A stretch of DNA of 64,000 bases from Lutjanus erythropterus (GCA_020091685.1 CM034607.1:7375465-7439464); one strand, 5' to 3'. Shown: positions 37,701-52,149, counted from the stretch's first letter. Made by a program: numbers and translations. The notes: generated from the sequence alone by a model not told the origin.

Positions 37701-40700
37701 CTCTACTTTTTATTAACGCTTTTCTCCGGCGCATTTATGGCATCAAATGTGACAAATCTGAAAAAAGAGGCAAGCACATCTACTGGCAATAGCAATGGGA
37801 AAGGAGTCAATCACCTGTTTTTAGCAAGATTTGCACGTAGTTGCATGTAAATTGCACATTGCACTTGTGACAATGCATCAACATTGTATAGAATATTTAA
37901 CATATTAGCTTTTTTGTAACCCAGGTGCATCCACATTACAGTCTTGGTAACTTTGTTTGGTTTCCTGCAAAGGTTGCTGCAAAGTCTTCTTAGAAGGTTC
38001 CAGAAACGGTTGAAGTCAGGTACCTGTTTCTTACTTTGTGTTTGGATGTGCAGTTGGAGGTCACACAACAGAGTTCTGGGCTGTTTCTACATTCTTCCTC
38101 AGCCACAGTTAGATCTGGCAGCAGGTCAAGAACTTTCTGGGAGTTTTACAAAAAGTGAGAGGCATCTAGCAGTCACAACACGGTGTAATAGAACAAAGGA
38201 TAACACGGTGCCCGAGCTGATGTGAGATCATCTTGCGAGAGGAGTGAGAATTGCAAATGCAGTGAGACAAAAATATGCTTTTTCAGTCAAACCACAGTTC
38301 AAATACACAAGTGCAGTGCAGAATGATCGGCATTCAAGTTCACATCCGAGTCATCTCATCTACTGTAGCTGCCATTGAGTTCAACTCAATTCACTCAGCT
38401 CATGCAAGTTCAAGTGACAATTTGAGTCTGAGTCCTGGAATAAATACAACAACTCCTTCCTAACTCGCATGTGGCAGAGGTTATAATACAGACATGACAG
38501 GCATTCCTCAGCTCTGAACAGAATATTCAAAATATAGGTATAGTTTGGGAAAAAAAAAGTCAGATCGAAGAATTATGTGACTGCACAGCAGGAGGCCCAA
38601 AGCCAAGACTGCCATCTCAGTATGGGGCCATTAAAGCGTAATGGCACCCAGCCACCACGCTAGTGCTCGCCCACACTATTGATTTGTTCTATTTTGGGAA
38701 ATTGCTGTATAGCAAAGATACTAGACCTACAGTGTTATTTTTTTTTTTTTCTCTGATCAGCCACGCTCACAGTTCAGTGGAAACCAAAATGCTTGAGGTA
38801 ATGTCCAGGTGGCTGGGTTTGTCAAAGTCTTGTCAAAACTATATGTGCCTGCAGTATTCTGCAATATATCATCTTTTTCTTTTCTCCAAACTTTCTCTTT
38901 CTTCACTCCTTGATGGAGGCAAATAAAGGATAAGTGGTTGGTCTATATGTGGATAAAATCTAATCCCCAGGGCATTAAAAACTCCTAATTTAGAGGCAGA
39001 AAGTCAAATGGAAATATAGACATATTAGTCACTTTATTACACACAACTGCTCGTTAAACAGCATGACACACTGAGTTATGTGGCTTCATGTGTAAAGCAC
39101 GTAGACATGATTAAGCGGTTCATTTACTGTTTGAATAAACATTCAAATGTGCAAGATGCATGATCTAAATGTGGTTGGTGTATGTAGCTGCAACAGCTTT
39201 GCATTTACAGACTGTGGTGTATAAAGCAAGAAACATGTAGGAGAAGTTAAAACCCTTGGTAGGGTTGGGTTCTGGTGGATCCAGTGTTAACTTTGTAGCA
39301 TTCTCAAACTTAAATTAGCTCCAAGTCTCAAAGCTTCAGGAAACCTAAATCCACAATAGTCTTCTGACCATGTCATTTAGGGTCTCGTACATAATTGTAA
39401 GCATGTAGAAATCATAATTCTGACTCAAATTGAACTCCAACAAATGCTGATCTACTAACTAACAGATCAAGGCAGCAGTAATCCTACAACTCCCATGTCC
39501 TGTGAGGTGTCTGGTGGCTGTGAAGAGAGTACAGACAGTGGTTAGAAAATGTTGTCTGATGACAAAGTAAAACATATGTACATTTAAACCAGTATTGATA
39601 TTTTGTTTAGGTGGCAAAGATAGGTTTTGCTGTTGCCCACGTCTACAGCAGCCCACAGCAGTGCATTGCTCAGCTTCCATGTTGATACTACTGAGGGAGA
39701 TGTCAATTAAAATTTGATGTGCTACACCCACACAGTCTTGAGAAATGGTCTAAACAGCAAAATAAGCTTTCTTTTACACTAGGTTTTCTAGTAGTTATGA
39801 ATGTTTATTTTCACAGATCTTTGTGGATGTTTAATGAGAAGCTAAACTTTGATACCATATATACATTTTTACTGCCAGAGGCTTTAATGGACCCAGACAA
39901 TGAATCCCTCTGACTTTTGGTGGAGACTGCCACATGATAATTGTGGTTATCATGTGATTATTATGCTTGTTGATTTAGTTATATATGTATATATTTTAAC
40001 TTATTTATTAATATTTCTGCATTAATACATAATTTCAAAATCATTTGCTTATACTGGAAAGTAGTGATGCAAAGACCACAGTTAAAACCGCTGGCAGGTT
40101 GGGTCAGGTAGGCTGGGTCATAAAAATGGACGTTCTGATTAATAGAGGATTGGTTGCGGGTGGGAAATAGGGTGCATCTATCCAGAGAGATACCGTGTGC
40201 ACATTTACGCACAAGGCGCAGCACATCTTCTTTGATTATTTAATTCTGTGTCCTCTGGAGAGTTTCCTCTGTCCTCTCAAGTTCATAACTACAGTTTCTA
40301 GTTTTTCTGCTTACATATTAACTGCAGTTTGCTGCAGTGACGTTACTGCTCACATGTAGATATTTAAAACCACTGAAAACAGCCTCTCTAATCATTGAAG
40401 TGAACCGTTAAAGAAAACACTCATACATCAATAAAACACAGAAATCACCTGGAAAGCTTGTACAGCTTGATATTTGAATTAAAAGGCAGTAAAGCCTACA
40501 GAGACTGGTAGAGGAGCAGGTCTGTAAGTTGGGGAAAATAATACACACCAAGCCCATCTGCACATCACCAGTGGAACATAATCCACTATAATATACATTT
40601 CAAATATGCTTTTTCTTCTGAGTCCAGGTCCAGATGTTCTGTGTTTAGCTCACATTCTCCCATAGTCTTGTGCTGATGTTGATGTTGATGTTGTCTTCAT

Positions 40701-43235
40701 CAATCATCCATCCTTGTTGCTTGCAGTGTCTTTTTCATGGTAGTGAAGCATAACGTTGGGGCTGAAAGGACCCGCCTCTGCTGCTGAGCTCTGGCTTTGT
40801 GTGGTTCGAAAGGCCCGAAACTTGTGTAAGGGCCTCCTCTGTCGTTTTATTTCTTCCCCCTCATTTTTCCTTTTTGTGGTGCTATTTGTCAAGAGCCAAT
40901 AGTCCAGTCCCACGGTAGTTTCAGCCTGGAGATGTATGCTACATTTGCAAGCTTTTATAGTCTAATAAATAGCTTAGCCAGCGGGCTAGCTGCAGCCAAA
41001 AGTAGTTACAGCAAAGAGTGTAGTGAGCAGCAGTTAGCGAGTATTCTGGTGATATTCTGTTCCCTATTTGTTTGGAGTTACCCTTGACAAGTGGCCATAT
41101 TTTACACATTGCCCCTTTAATGTAGGTAGTTAATGTTCTTTACCCATCTGTCTGTCCCCCAGTGGCAAGAAGGCCCTCAACATATGGCTAATATGGCTAA
41201 TAACTAAGGCTTGTGGGTAGATCTTTTGTTAATATTTGTGTATGTATCATTTGTCTCACGTTTTAAACCAAACGGGAAGTTAACATTTAAAGCAAGAGAG
41301 CTTTAGATGGTGAGAGCAATCCTTCACCCAGATTTGATCATTGTGTCAACCTGCATTTGTATTCATTCATTATTTTCCTCTCTCATGCGAGAGTCTCTTC
41401 AGATCTATTGTGATTCCCTTTTAGAGCACCACTGAGTGCTCTCTTCTACCCACTTGTCGTAGTCTGACACGTAACAGTAAGTTGCATTGTTGAACGTCTC
41501 AATAAGTGTGTGTAAGCATCTTAATCCTCATATCCTCACAGTATTCTGTCTGCTTTTAAAAGCCTCGTTGAGTGCGGCTGAAAGTGAAGGATAAGGATGC
41601 TAAACAATGATAACCTTGGGCGCCACCATTCAGACAGTGAGCTGGCAGAGTACACTCGTGTTCTTGAAGAGGAAAATGGTGAGATCGAATGGAGGGTGAA
41701 AAAAAAAAAGGTGAAGTATTATTTGAGTAAACATAAGTCATGTAGCCACCAGTGGGGAATGAATGCGGTGTTGAATGTTTTGGATGAGTAATGCTGTTGC
41801 TCCCGTGGTCCTGATGCTCACACAGCAGCGATGAGTGTGTGCAGGCTGGCAGCAGCTCGGCTCGGTTAGGTGTCCTGTGTGGAGACGAGCCAATATTAGT
41901 CCACAGAGCACGCAAACTGTTGCTGCAACATAACCCCCAATCTTTCTGCCACGGGCTGCTGCTCGCCGCTGATTGAAATTATAGCACCCAAGCTAGCCTG
42001 CCTGTTTGTGGGTGACGCTTCTTAAATATGTCCTGCTAACAGTGAAATAATTAAACACAGTCAGTGTTGGATTTCAAAGAGAAGCACAGATGGACAGAGA
42101 TTACTCAGACCTTTTAGAAAGATGAAGTTTAATCTGCAAATTTATGGTTGGTTTGCATTGCCTTTACGAATTTACTATCTGTTAGGCTGCATATGTTGCT
42201 ACAGGGCTGCCCAAAATGAGTAGAAGTCTACAGTTAAAGATGTATAAGACGCTTGGCCTAAACTGATAAATGTGCAAATGTTTCACGTCCACTTCAAGTG
42301 AGTGGCAGAAAATCCAAACATGTTGCTGGCTTCTTTTCGTAGGAGCAGATGGAATCTTTAAACGTCTGCTGAAGGAAGAGACAACCGATATCAGGCGAGT
42401 GGTTGTTATGGGGATAATTATAAAAGGGGCAGATGGCTTAGGGGGATATCGGAGGCTGGCGGGTTATTTTTAGACTTACTGCAGCACACCTCAACCTTTT
42501 AAAGCACATCCTCGGGCTCCATCGGAGCATTCATCAATGACCCTGCCTGGCTATCGGCCGCTGGCCAGGATGAGCTGTTAAACCCTGGTGACCTGGTCAT
42601 CTGGGGCAGAGCACAGCTCTTTGTTAATGTTCGTCCTCGAGGAGGAGACGCTGCCACTCGAGCACGGTTAAACTAGTTCTGCTTTGATTTAGTCTTTTTT
42701 TTTCTATTGGTGGAAACTGTTTAATTTTAAATGTATATTTACAATTTAGACACAAGTCCTGTTTCTGTTTTGAAGCCAGGAGAAGCCTCCTTTTTACCCA
42801 GTGATGATTTGTTGTGTTTGAATTCATCAGCTGTTGGACTCTGTTTATCACAGCACACTGAGATTTGCAACCAAATAAAAATCAGTCACACATCATTGTG
42901 CTTTGTATTCCAGAGCTGGCTGGTTGTCTTTGTCCACTCACTGATTGAGTCACTGGTAAAATTTTATTTCATAAAGCCATTCTGGGCAAACTACCCTTCC
43001 ATCTCTTCAAAATAAATTTCACAAAGGTCCTGTGATTATTATCTCAGATCACATAACAGAGCTGTCTGTCCACAATGTAGAGGGTGGGACGGACATCCAC
43101 CATGATTTCTGCTCCAGCCACATGGAGTAGTCTTCAGAAAGATTTGAAATGGATGAATGTAGTTTTTCTGGACTATTGTGAACCATAGTAAAAATTAACA
43201 TTGTTAAATTTGTCAGCACATTGCCTGCGTTGTAA

Positions 43236-44030
43236 TAGGTGTGCGCGATATGGCAAAAATATCATATCACGATTTTTTTTTATTATAAAATCACGATTTC
43301 GATTTTATCACGATCTTACATGTATTTTTGAGACTAATTTGCAAGTTTCTGGTCAGTGCAACCAAACCATTTCTGTATGTAAAACAGTCCTAAATGTCTT
43401 GAATGGAACCATATCTTTTGCAAGATAAAAGGTAACTGCTTCTGTTACCTCTTTCCACCGCTTGCTCGTCTTCTCATACGGTGTGCCTTTATCAAATGCC
43501 TGTGTTAACGTTGTCTGTTTGGGTTTAGCTGCTGCCTCTGGCTGCGGTGCCGCTGGTGGTCCCCTTGCTGTTTGGCTCTCAGCATACTGTTTAGGGTGCT
43601 TTCTCTGCAAGTGATTGAACAAGTTTGTGGTGTTGCCATCCGACGTGCGAACCGTCTCTGTGCAAACTTTGCAAACTACCTTTGTTTGCGCTTTGTCATT
43701 TGGGGAAAAGCCAAACTAATTCCATATAGTGGAAGTGGAGTTTTTTTTTAGCGACCAACTCCTCCGTTTGGCTTTCAGCCATGGCTCTCCATGCGGCTAC
43801 CGCTACACACACAAACAAGGAGGCGGGTAAGAAATTGCATCACTGCCCGTAATTCACTATGATTGGTCGGTCAGGTTGACGATGTAATACGTCTGGTGCG
43901 TCAGTGCATCAGCATAGAACTGCAATTTATAGAATGTGACCTAGATGATCCATACGATCTCCTCACTTTGGCAGATCGTCTACATGTTCTAATCCTTCAC
44001 AATCTAATATCGTCATATCGCACACCCCTA
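43236..44030 (-). mobile_element. 795-base hAT deletion derivative with TIRs and TSD
   Basis: The left end TAGGTGTGCGCGATATGG and the reverse complement of the right end TAGGGGTGTGCGATATGACG form terminal inverted repeats. Flanks CGTTGTAA (43228-43235) and CGTTGTAG (44031-44038) match 7 of 8, the hallmark 8-base hAT target duplication. Inside, on the minus strand, is the N-terminal part of a BED-finger transposase. The region between that fragment and the left end appears to have been deleted, so the element cannot move itself. Confidence 0.85.
43400..43790 (-). pseudogene. hAT transposase N-terminal fragment (BED zinc finger)
   Basis: On the minus strand an ATG near 43782 opens MAESQTEELVAKK. 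After a frameshift there follow KVVCKVCTETVRTSDGNTTN (about 43685-43625) and FNHLQRKHPKQY, giving a C-x2-C...H-x4-5-H BED-type finger. Next come the proline/alanine-rich linker and LTQAFDKGTPYEKTSKRWKE, VTEAVTFYLAKDMVPFKT. This is the start of ZBED1-like hAT transposases. The match stops at FKT (about 43402); what follows is element-end sequence, so the catalytic DDE region and dimerisation domain are gone. Dead gene fragment. Confidence 0.85.
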
Positions 44031-44099
44031 CGTTGTAGTGTTTTTTTAGTTTTAGTTTAATGCTGCCCTCACTGCCTGTAAAAGAAAAGCTCTATACAC

Positions 44100-44330
44100 T
44101 GCAGATTAGGACCTGACTGATCGGGTCGATGCAGATACTAAAATTAGGAGCTAAAAGAAAAATCTGATATCAGTATATCAGCCAATATTCTGTATACAGA
44201 AAGTTATATAAAGAATATACTAAATATATAAATGTAATGGCGGCAGGATATTTTGTAATTTTACATTAAAGGTTATTGTCCAAAATCAGGGCACTGAAAC
44301 GGCACACTTTCACCAGGATTTTTAATAATT
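44100..44330. repeat. Possible fragment of a hAT-like short element
   Basis: GATTAGGACCTGACTGATCG, GGTCGATGCAGATAC and CTGATATCAGTATATCAGCC, AATATTCTG resemble the ends of a teleost element family with GAT/ATCGGCC-type termini. Only one end is seen. Low confidence. Confidence 0.35.
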
Positions 44331-44973
44331 ATAAATAGCTATAAATAAAAAAATACAAATTGAGCAAAATATATGTATATGTTCCACCTGAATTTTAAAA
44401 ATGAATCAAATATACATACAGTGGTGTTGATTATTGGACTTCCACTCCTCCATTTTATTTCCATTTTTTGCTTTGTCTGAAGTTTCTAGATTTGGTGTCG
44501 TCCTTACTTTCTCTTTTTCTTGTCGAGGCTCTTTTTCTTTTTTCTTTTTGTCTCTGTAATCAAAGGCATTATCCTTTTTTTATTTTGGAGGAATTATACA
44601 GAGGTGTGATTTATTCACTTCATTCATTTTGCAATTTATTTATTTATTTGATTATATTTCTTTCATTTTTAGGACATATTTCATTTTGGAGAATAATTGT
44701 GCCTCTGTGGGCACAATTTCTGAATGTCTTTATCCATCCAGTAAATGAAATTAACCATTGATCACAAAGAAATGTACATTATATATTTATGTAAAATATG
44801 TACAGTGTATATATAATATAATAATTTCATTCATTTCATAAGTTATGCAACAGTATTTTTTTTGGCATGCTTCCAGTTACACAAACAACAACAACATGAT
44901 TCTCAAAGAACTTGCTAAAAATCTTGATTTCTCTTCTCTTCTGTCACGCTTAATTGCTTTTTCCACAAATAGA

Positions 44974-44976
<3 letters not shown>

Positions 44977-45011
<35 letters not shown>
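44977..45011 (+). repeat. (AC)n microsatellite
   Basis: About 17 uninterrupted AC units, intronic. Confidence 0.95.
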
Positions 45012-45013
<2 letters not shown>

Positions 45014-45384
45014 GTACAGATACTATTGCTGATGTAATCAGTTTTGCAGCAGCTTTGTTTAATGAACGTTTCCTACATACTGTACACCACAGAAATGTCA
45101 TTTAACATGAGGTGCGATGAACATGACGTCTATATTTGTTTGTCTGGGATTTGTCCTCTTCCCCCTCGTGCTGCACAATATTTTGAGTGAATCTTAATGA
45201 GCTGAATCGACACCCGGCGTGAAGCACGGCATAATCCTGTAAACACTGGCAAACCTCCGAGTGTCGGCCGTCATCTTTATCTTCATGGGTGACAGCGATA
45301 TGACGAGAGGCGGAGAGGCTTGTTTAATCTCTGAGTCGTAGTTTGATCTGTTGCGTTCATACTCATACAGGGAGGGAAGGTGTC

Positions 45385-45385
<1 letters not shown>

Positions 45386-45421
<36 letters not shown>

Positions 45422-45432
45422 GCCTCTCTCTC
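45386..45432 (+). repeat. (TC)n microsatellite
   Basis: About 15 TC units, followed after TTC by a second short TC block. Charged RE/ER-rich and serine/leucine-rich open frames on both strands here are products of this tract and not genes. Confidence 0.95.
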
Positions 45433-48400
45433 TGTTTCCCTCCTGGTTGCTGTGGCGACGCCTGCCGCAGCGCTTTGCCTCTGCAGACTCCAGCAGCAGC
45501 AGCAGCATCTGGGCAAAGCTGAGCGCCTGCTAACGTGGAAGACAAACCCATCTACACGTGTTACGTAACACGTTGCAAGAGCTCTACCTGCACAGGCAGA
45601 GGAATAAACAGATCAATTCCTCTCATTCCTTACAGTGTATTAATGAACCTGTCACAACACAACAAATCAATGCATTAAAAATGAGCTGACTGGAGGCCTG
45701 AGACAGTTATTAACAAACTGCCCTCCCTTACACACTGTTGATGGACCTGTTGCTCGTGCAGCACTTGTTGGAGCAGTGTTTTGTCGCAGTGATATTTCTC
45801 CCTCCACATCCTCTTCCTCCCTCCTGATGAGCTACCTACTCTGTGTTTTGTGGCCTGTTTTATTAGTACAATTCTTCTAAAAGGCCAACCTGCTCCTCTT
45901 AGCTCACTTATCTCCTCATTTTCCGTTCTCCTCTCAAGCTCTCCCTCTTTTTCCTCCTCCCTCCAGATGATATCATCATCAGGGCGGGAATAAAAGAATA
46001 AATTAAGCATCTTTGTAGCTGAAAACAGTGTTCCTTTAAATAATGTGCAGCTAGGATGTTAACTACATCTATTACTGAATGACTTGTTTCTCAAATCGCA
46101 AAAGCCTTGATTTTGATTGTAATTTACATAATTAACAGTGTCTTAACAAGCTGAAACAAATGAAAGTTTCATAATGACACCCAACAGCAGTAACGTTTCT
46201 TGACTCAAGTTAATTAACATTAATTTTGTAGAAGAAGAAGAAACACATCATGAATATTTTTAAATGTTCAGAAACATGGCCTGGGTTGTGTCTTTCAGCT
46301 ATTCATAAAATCAAGAAGAGAGTCTCTTTCTATCTAAATAATCAAAGTGACTGCTTCACGTCAGACAGATAGGAGGTTGCTAACAGGCAGCCCAGCAGTT
46401 GTCGAGCATAACTGACAGACACCTGGTGAGCAGAATTGTTCAAACTCTCAGTTAAAGTTTTAAGCACATCATACTCTATTATTGTTTTAAGCTGTTTACC
46501 TGTGGAGCTTGTCCTGTCTATCTGAGACAGTAATGTTAGCCTGTCAAATGTATCATTAGAGGACATCAGTCAAAACATTGTCAGCATAACAGGCCAGCGA
46601 TTTGCAGCGACTTAAACACCATTTTTGAATGTGATGATTAGATTTGAATATTGTTACCATCCCCGCTAGGCCTAAAGTAATCTCACCCACTCCTGGATCC
46701 AGCAGCCTCATATTTGTTGTTCACATTTATGGCAGTATACTTCTTGTGGTTTCAGTGATTTCCAATTTTTTGAAAAACCTTAAAAAACCCTACTTTGGTG
46801 ACTATTTTTTACCAGCTGCTCACTCTGCAAGCCTTTAACAACTGCTAGGCTAAAAACAAGTCCTACCTAATCAGTTGCAGGCCACATGTAGACCTTTGTC
46901 ATGGCTCAAAAACTGATATCCATATTAAATCAGACCATCTGCAGATTATACCTGATATGATCCCGTCAAAGTTAGGCACAATATGAGGTGAATAAATCCA
47001 TTTTGTTAGCTTCATCTCCATCTCTGCTATGGATCTATGCAGTCACAATATTGGAGCGTTTGAGATCTGCTTGGAAACAAATTAGGAAAGCAGATTTCAT
47101 TACAAAAACGTCTGTAAAGCTCTTAATTCTGAACCAACTTAACATTAAATTTGGTTTGTTATAAACCTTAAAAATTGTAAACATGATAGTAGCGATCTAA
47201 TCAGCGCTATAAACTATAAATTATTAATCTTCTGAATAGCCAAAACTTCTTCTGGGACATGCAGGTTCAAACCACTGAAAAATCAAGTGTAAATTCTGTT
47301 GAATTTCAGCTTTTGTGAGTTTCTCCAAATATGTAGATTTCTATATCAATTATGTTCTAGTAAAGCCGCCTGGTTGCTTGTAATGCTCTGAATAAATATC
47401 AAAATGTTCTACATAAATAACAAAATATTCAAAGTAAATGTTTAAACTGAGAAGTTTGGACTTATCATGGCATTGCAGTAGGTGCTTCACCATCTGTTGC
47501 TTGGTGGAGATCTGATCTTTTGGTTGAGTGAGGTCAAGCATAGCACTAATGTAATGTTTTAATAAATGTGAGCTAAACTGGTCTCCTTTTAGAATGAAAA
47601 CTAGCTAGATTTTCTTTAAACTAGTTTAGATTTTTCTCACACTGACCAGATTAAAGAAGAAACTTTGGTGGACCTTAACAACAACAACTGAGCTATTGTA
47701 TCTGTTTTCATTCATGTAGAAACAAGATATATTTGTCATAAATCTTGTGTGATACTTTGTAGACCATAAATACAGACTTCTTGTTTAATTTATATAAGAT
47801 AATCATTATAAAATGGAGTTTTGGTCAGAGCAAATTGCAGTTAGAGCCTGAGGGATGTAGCCTGGACTTACTCAGCCTCTGGGGAGACTACATTCCTCGA
47901 CATACCTACTCAACAGAAGCTCTGTGGAGGTGAGCGAGAGAGCATCGGTGCAGTAGGACGACAGCACTCAGCTCTGCACAACAACAAACACACACGGCAG
48001 ATGCTTTTAAAAAGCAGCATTTTGTCATGACCTTTCGAGTCCTCACTGGGAAAATGTGAAGATGTTTGCTGAGAGTGCCGAGGGAACCACAACCAATCGG
48101 AGACCTCGATCTCTCCATTCTCAGTCGGTTTAATTGTTTTGAAGGTTACATAACGGAAGAATTGGATATTAGCTCGTGCCATCTCATCTCATCAGTGCTA
48201 ATTTACCACAATTGTAATTAAAAAAAACATAATAACAAGGATTATGATATACAATTGCATGTCTTTTTGAACACAGTTTTCCTTGACGAAGTGGGCCACC
48301 GTTTCTTCCCACTGCTTGTTTTTCTGCGTGCATGTCGGGTATCCAAATCAGTCGATTGCCTTGGTGCTGATGCACAATCCAGGATAGCAGAGTAGAGAAA

Positions 48401-50408
48401 CTCTGTAGCAAATGTTCAGGCTGTGGGTGTGTGTGACAGAGGCTTGTGTGTGTGTGGGAGTTCATCAGCTCATTACAGACTAACCATTCTCTTTTGTTCG
48501 CTTTTAATGTGAAAGAATTTATTTCCAGTTTTAGAGCCAATGTAGGCTACCTATAATTTGCACATCTCCTAGCAACAAGACTTTGAACAAACTAAATATA
48601 ACTACTTGCTAAGGTGTCACTATATGCACAGCGCTACTGGCTATGAAAGGACTGTGATATATGTGTGTGTGTATGTATATACAGTATGTGATCGTGTGTG
48701 TGTGCAAGTGTGTCTAAATGCTAAATCACCAGATGCCTTTCAATGAAAGCAAAAATCCATGAGATTCTGTACGCTCTTCACAGCAGTAAGAGGTAACTGA
48801 AATGAAGTTTGATCAAAAACAAAAATGGTAATTTTATCATCAGCAGTTTATTTTGGTATATTCAGTTCATTTCAAGAGTAGAAATGTAAAAAATAAAAAT
48901 AAAATGGAAGTGCATAAGAACAAAAACAAAATCAAAACAAGCGAACTTAATCATTGGCAAACATTTGTTACAAAATCACAGCAGTTCAAAAGGAGTTCTG
49001 GTTCTATCCTCTTTCTCTAGTTTTAATATTTAAACAATAAACTGTGCGATTTAAATGAAAACTCAACCATTTACCACCAGTGACCGTATAGTTTCTATCA
49101 AGTCGATGAAAAAGAAAAATCATTCAAACAAAAGATCAAGACGATCAAAGCGAGTGCCGACCAAACATTCAAGCCTGATGCAAGCAGAGCGTCACAGTTC
49201 ATCTCATATCCATTAAGAATATTATTTACAGAGCCTTTGAGATTTGCACATGCACGTTTTCACGTCATCACTGCAATTATTCCTGATGTTGACTCCTTTG
49301 ATTGTGACACAGTGACAAATGATTTTTCATTTGTCCTCACAAGGGCTTTTTTTCAAACATCCATTTTCTTCTCAGGTCACGTTTACTTTCCCTCAGCTGA
49401 AACCACCCCTGGATACTGTTGGGTACTTTATGATTTAATACTTTGTACATGATTTGCGCAGTCAGCCAGCTCTTCGAATTTTAGTGCTTTTATTTTGATA
49501 AAGAGTTGGTTTGTTGGATCTCTATAACTGGCTTTGTTTACAATTCTTATGGTTCTTTAGTTTAGAGAACCCTGGTTATTAATGTAGCCACATGACTAAA
49601 CCAACCAACTTTACCTTCTCATACAATGTGAAGAATCTGCAGGTAAACGGCCACTGAACAGAACATGGTTTTTGTTACAGTGTTGTCCAAACACATTATT
49701 TATACATGTGGCTGACAAGTTTATTGCAATGTAAAGCCTCATTTACATCTCTACATTAACATGCAATGTGTGTCTGGCTGTCTTATCTGGAAGAGGAAGA
49801 AAACACGTGTTAATGCAGGTGCAAATTCATGCAGAATGCATTGAATCAGGAATGCAAACAGTGTCTCGAGGTGATCTGGCTTGAATTGTGATTGGATCGC
49901 AGCCAGGTGTTAACACACTCAGTTTGGTCACATTCTTACAAAAAAAAAAAAGAAAGAAAAGTAAAGAAAAGAAAGAAATTGGCCCAACAAGTTCCTGTGA
50001 TCCCAGCAAAACGCCTCCTTCCTCAGCAAAGGAAAATAAAGCAGAAATAGCTGCAGAGCTAATAATCAGCATTTTCTATTAGCTTGTTCTGTACCTGTCC
50101 AATTTGGGTTTGTAATGAAATGAAATGTACTTGTTGGCATTGCTTTATTTCTCTCTGTTATTGCAATCACATGTGACATGAGAATTGATGAATAGCAGTT
50201 TAGTGCAGCATTTAATAACTGCTTGGATGCTGTACAGCATTCAGCCACAATATTGTCATCTCATTGCTCATGTATATGACTTGGTATTACTTGAATTTTA
50301 TTATGTTTGTATCAATATAAACCATTAGTTAAATAAAACTTGATCTGGCAGGTTTTAATGCTCAGTGTTTGTATCAGGAGCTCTGATGATTCTTACTTCT
50401 TGTCCTGA

Positions 50409-50988
50409 TGAGTTGGGACCAATCCAATATCTGTACCCGATTCTGATGCTGACTGTAGTTCACCTCACAGATGTACTGATACAGATTCCACAGTCTGATT
50501 TTTTCATGAATAGTAGTCCCTATTTTTTGTCTCCCAGAATTTTATTAGTTAGGCGTACAGGTGGAGCTTGTCTCCAAAACACGTTATCACTTTTATCACT
50601 CTGTAAACATTTATTTTTATGTACTTATGCCAAATGAAATTTGAGTTTCACGTTAATCAGTGCTTTAATCAGTTCTTCTGATGTGTCACTCTAATAACTG
50701 CACTGCATGAATGGCGAAAACTGGGGTCCATTGATGTTTGCCTGTGTTGGGAAATAAGTGGGTACAAATTACTGATAGAGCAAATAAAAAACAGCGTTTT
50801 TTACTTTTTGTATAATTGTATCTTGCAATAATTCTGTATGATTGTGCTAAAATCTGAAGTCACACCTGGACTTGCCTCAAAGCACAGCAGTGTCTGGAGA
50901 CCACTGTGTTGAGGTGTAGGTATTGGCAGATTTCCAAACTCAGGTATCAGATGGGAACTTAAAAAAAAAAAATTGGATCAGTGCATCA
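50409..50988. mobile_element. Short DNA element with target duplication
   Basis: The left end has GTTGGGACCAATCCAATATC. The right end in reverse complement reads GTGATGCACTGATCCAATTT, followed by CCCATCTGATACCTGAG. These are imperfect inverted termini. The flanks CTTGTCCTGA (50399-50408) and CTTGTACTGA (50989-50998) match 9 of 10, consistent with a hAT-type 8-base duplication plus chance identity. No transposase frame was seen. Confidence 0.55.
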
Positions 50989-52149
50989 CTTGTACTGACC
51001 TAAAACTGATGATACCAACAGCAATAATAACAATATCAATTATTTATATATTTCACTCACTCTTAAGAAGTGGGACAAAGCCGTGTTTTGAGGGGTTTTT
51101 GATTTTTACCCTTCAGATATGTTGGAAAATATATTTTAAAAATACATTTTTTTTAAAGCTGTTTTTTATTGAATAGCATTTTTTGCAGCAGAGGACCTGA
51201 TTGTTGTCAGCTTCATAAGATACACAAAAAATCTTAGTATTATCATTTAAAATGTTTAAAAAAAGTTAAATGTTTTTGTTTGCATGGAGTACAAAGCTAT
51301 TTCATTTCATGTTTTTTAATTATATTGACAAAACTACAAATTTCAGTTGATAAAAAGTTTTTTGGGTTTTTTTTCCATTTCAGAGCATAGTCGTAGTGAG
51401 CTGCCATATTATTTTTTTAAAGTTGGTAATAGTTCTCGTAATACTAATCAAAATACACCTTTTTCTTATTTGGCTTTGATTTAAAGGGCCATGGATTTGA
51501 CTTTTCATGGCCGAGACACGTCTGATAACAGTGTTATTTGATGAATTTGTCGAAAAGTAGAAAGTTTACCAGAGCTTGAGCAGCGTTCCTGCCTTTGTTG
51601 AAACCAGAAAGTGAGGCAGGGGTCTTTAGGGTATAGCTAAACCTTTTTATGCCTGATTAAATAATGTTTTTGTAAAAATCTGACAGAGATGGCAAGAATC
51701 TGGGACACAAGTATAAAGGGCCAACATTTCCCCCAAAAATATGTTTTGATACAAAGCTAATTATATTAGCACATATTTACACCCATGATATCACAGAGAG
51801 TTGCTTAGTCTGTCTGTTGTTTGTTGTCTGTTGTCCTGGTAGTAGTATTTTTTAATAATTTTTCTTTGGTAGGACATGATTTGTCCTATTTCTCAAGTAT
51901 GGGTGATTTACATACATGGGTGGAATCAAAACATCACAATGTTTTCCCTATAAATAAATGGTATAATGAATAATGTAGAGGGTGAAGTCAGAGGAGAATA
52001 ACATTTAATGACTAATAATGAACCTTCTAATAAAAGGCCGTTTATTTATTCATATTTACGTAACAAAATCTTGAAAAAAGCACCTCCTCTGAGCCCCTCA
52101 GTGAGCTGCTGGTTGTCTGTGTTGACTGAAGTGTGCTTTTAATACAGAC

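Noticed and set aside
38275..38430. AGTTCAAGT/GAGTC-rich stretch, possibly related to 30700-31332
   Set aside because: Motif density is suggestive but no co-linear match to either end could be made by eye.
40950..41120. Sequence ending TTTTACACATTGCCCCTTTA, like a teleost MITE end
   Set aside because: No matching opposite end was found in the window, so the element could not be delimited.
44877..45105. THTHTH / CVCVCV frames
   Set aside because: They are translations of the (AC)n microsatellite.
45194..45551. Charged RE/ER-rich and SL-rich frames on both strands
   Set aside because: They are translations of the (TC)n microsatellite.
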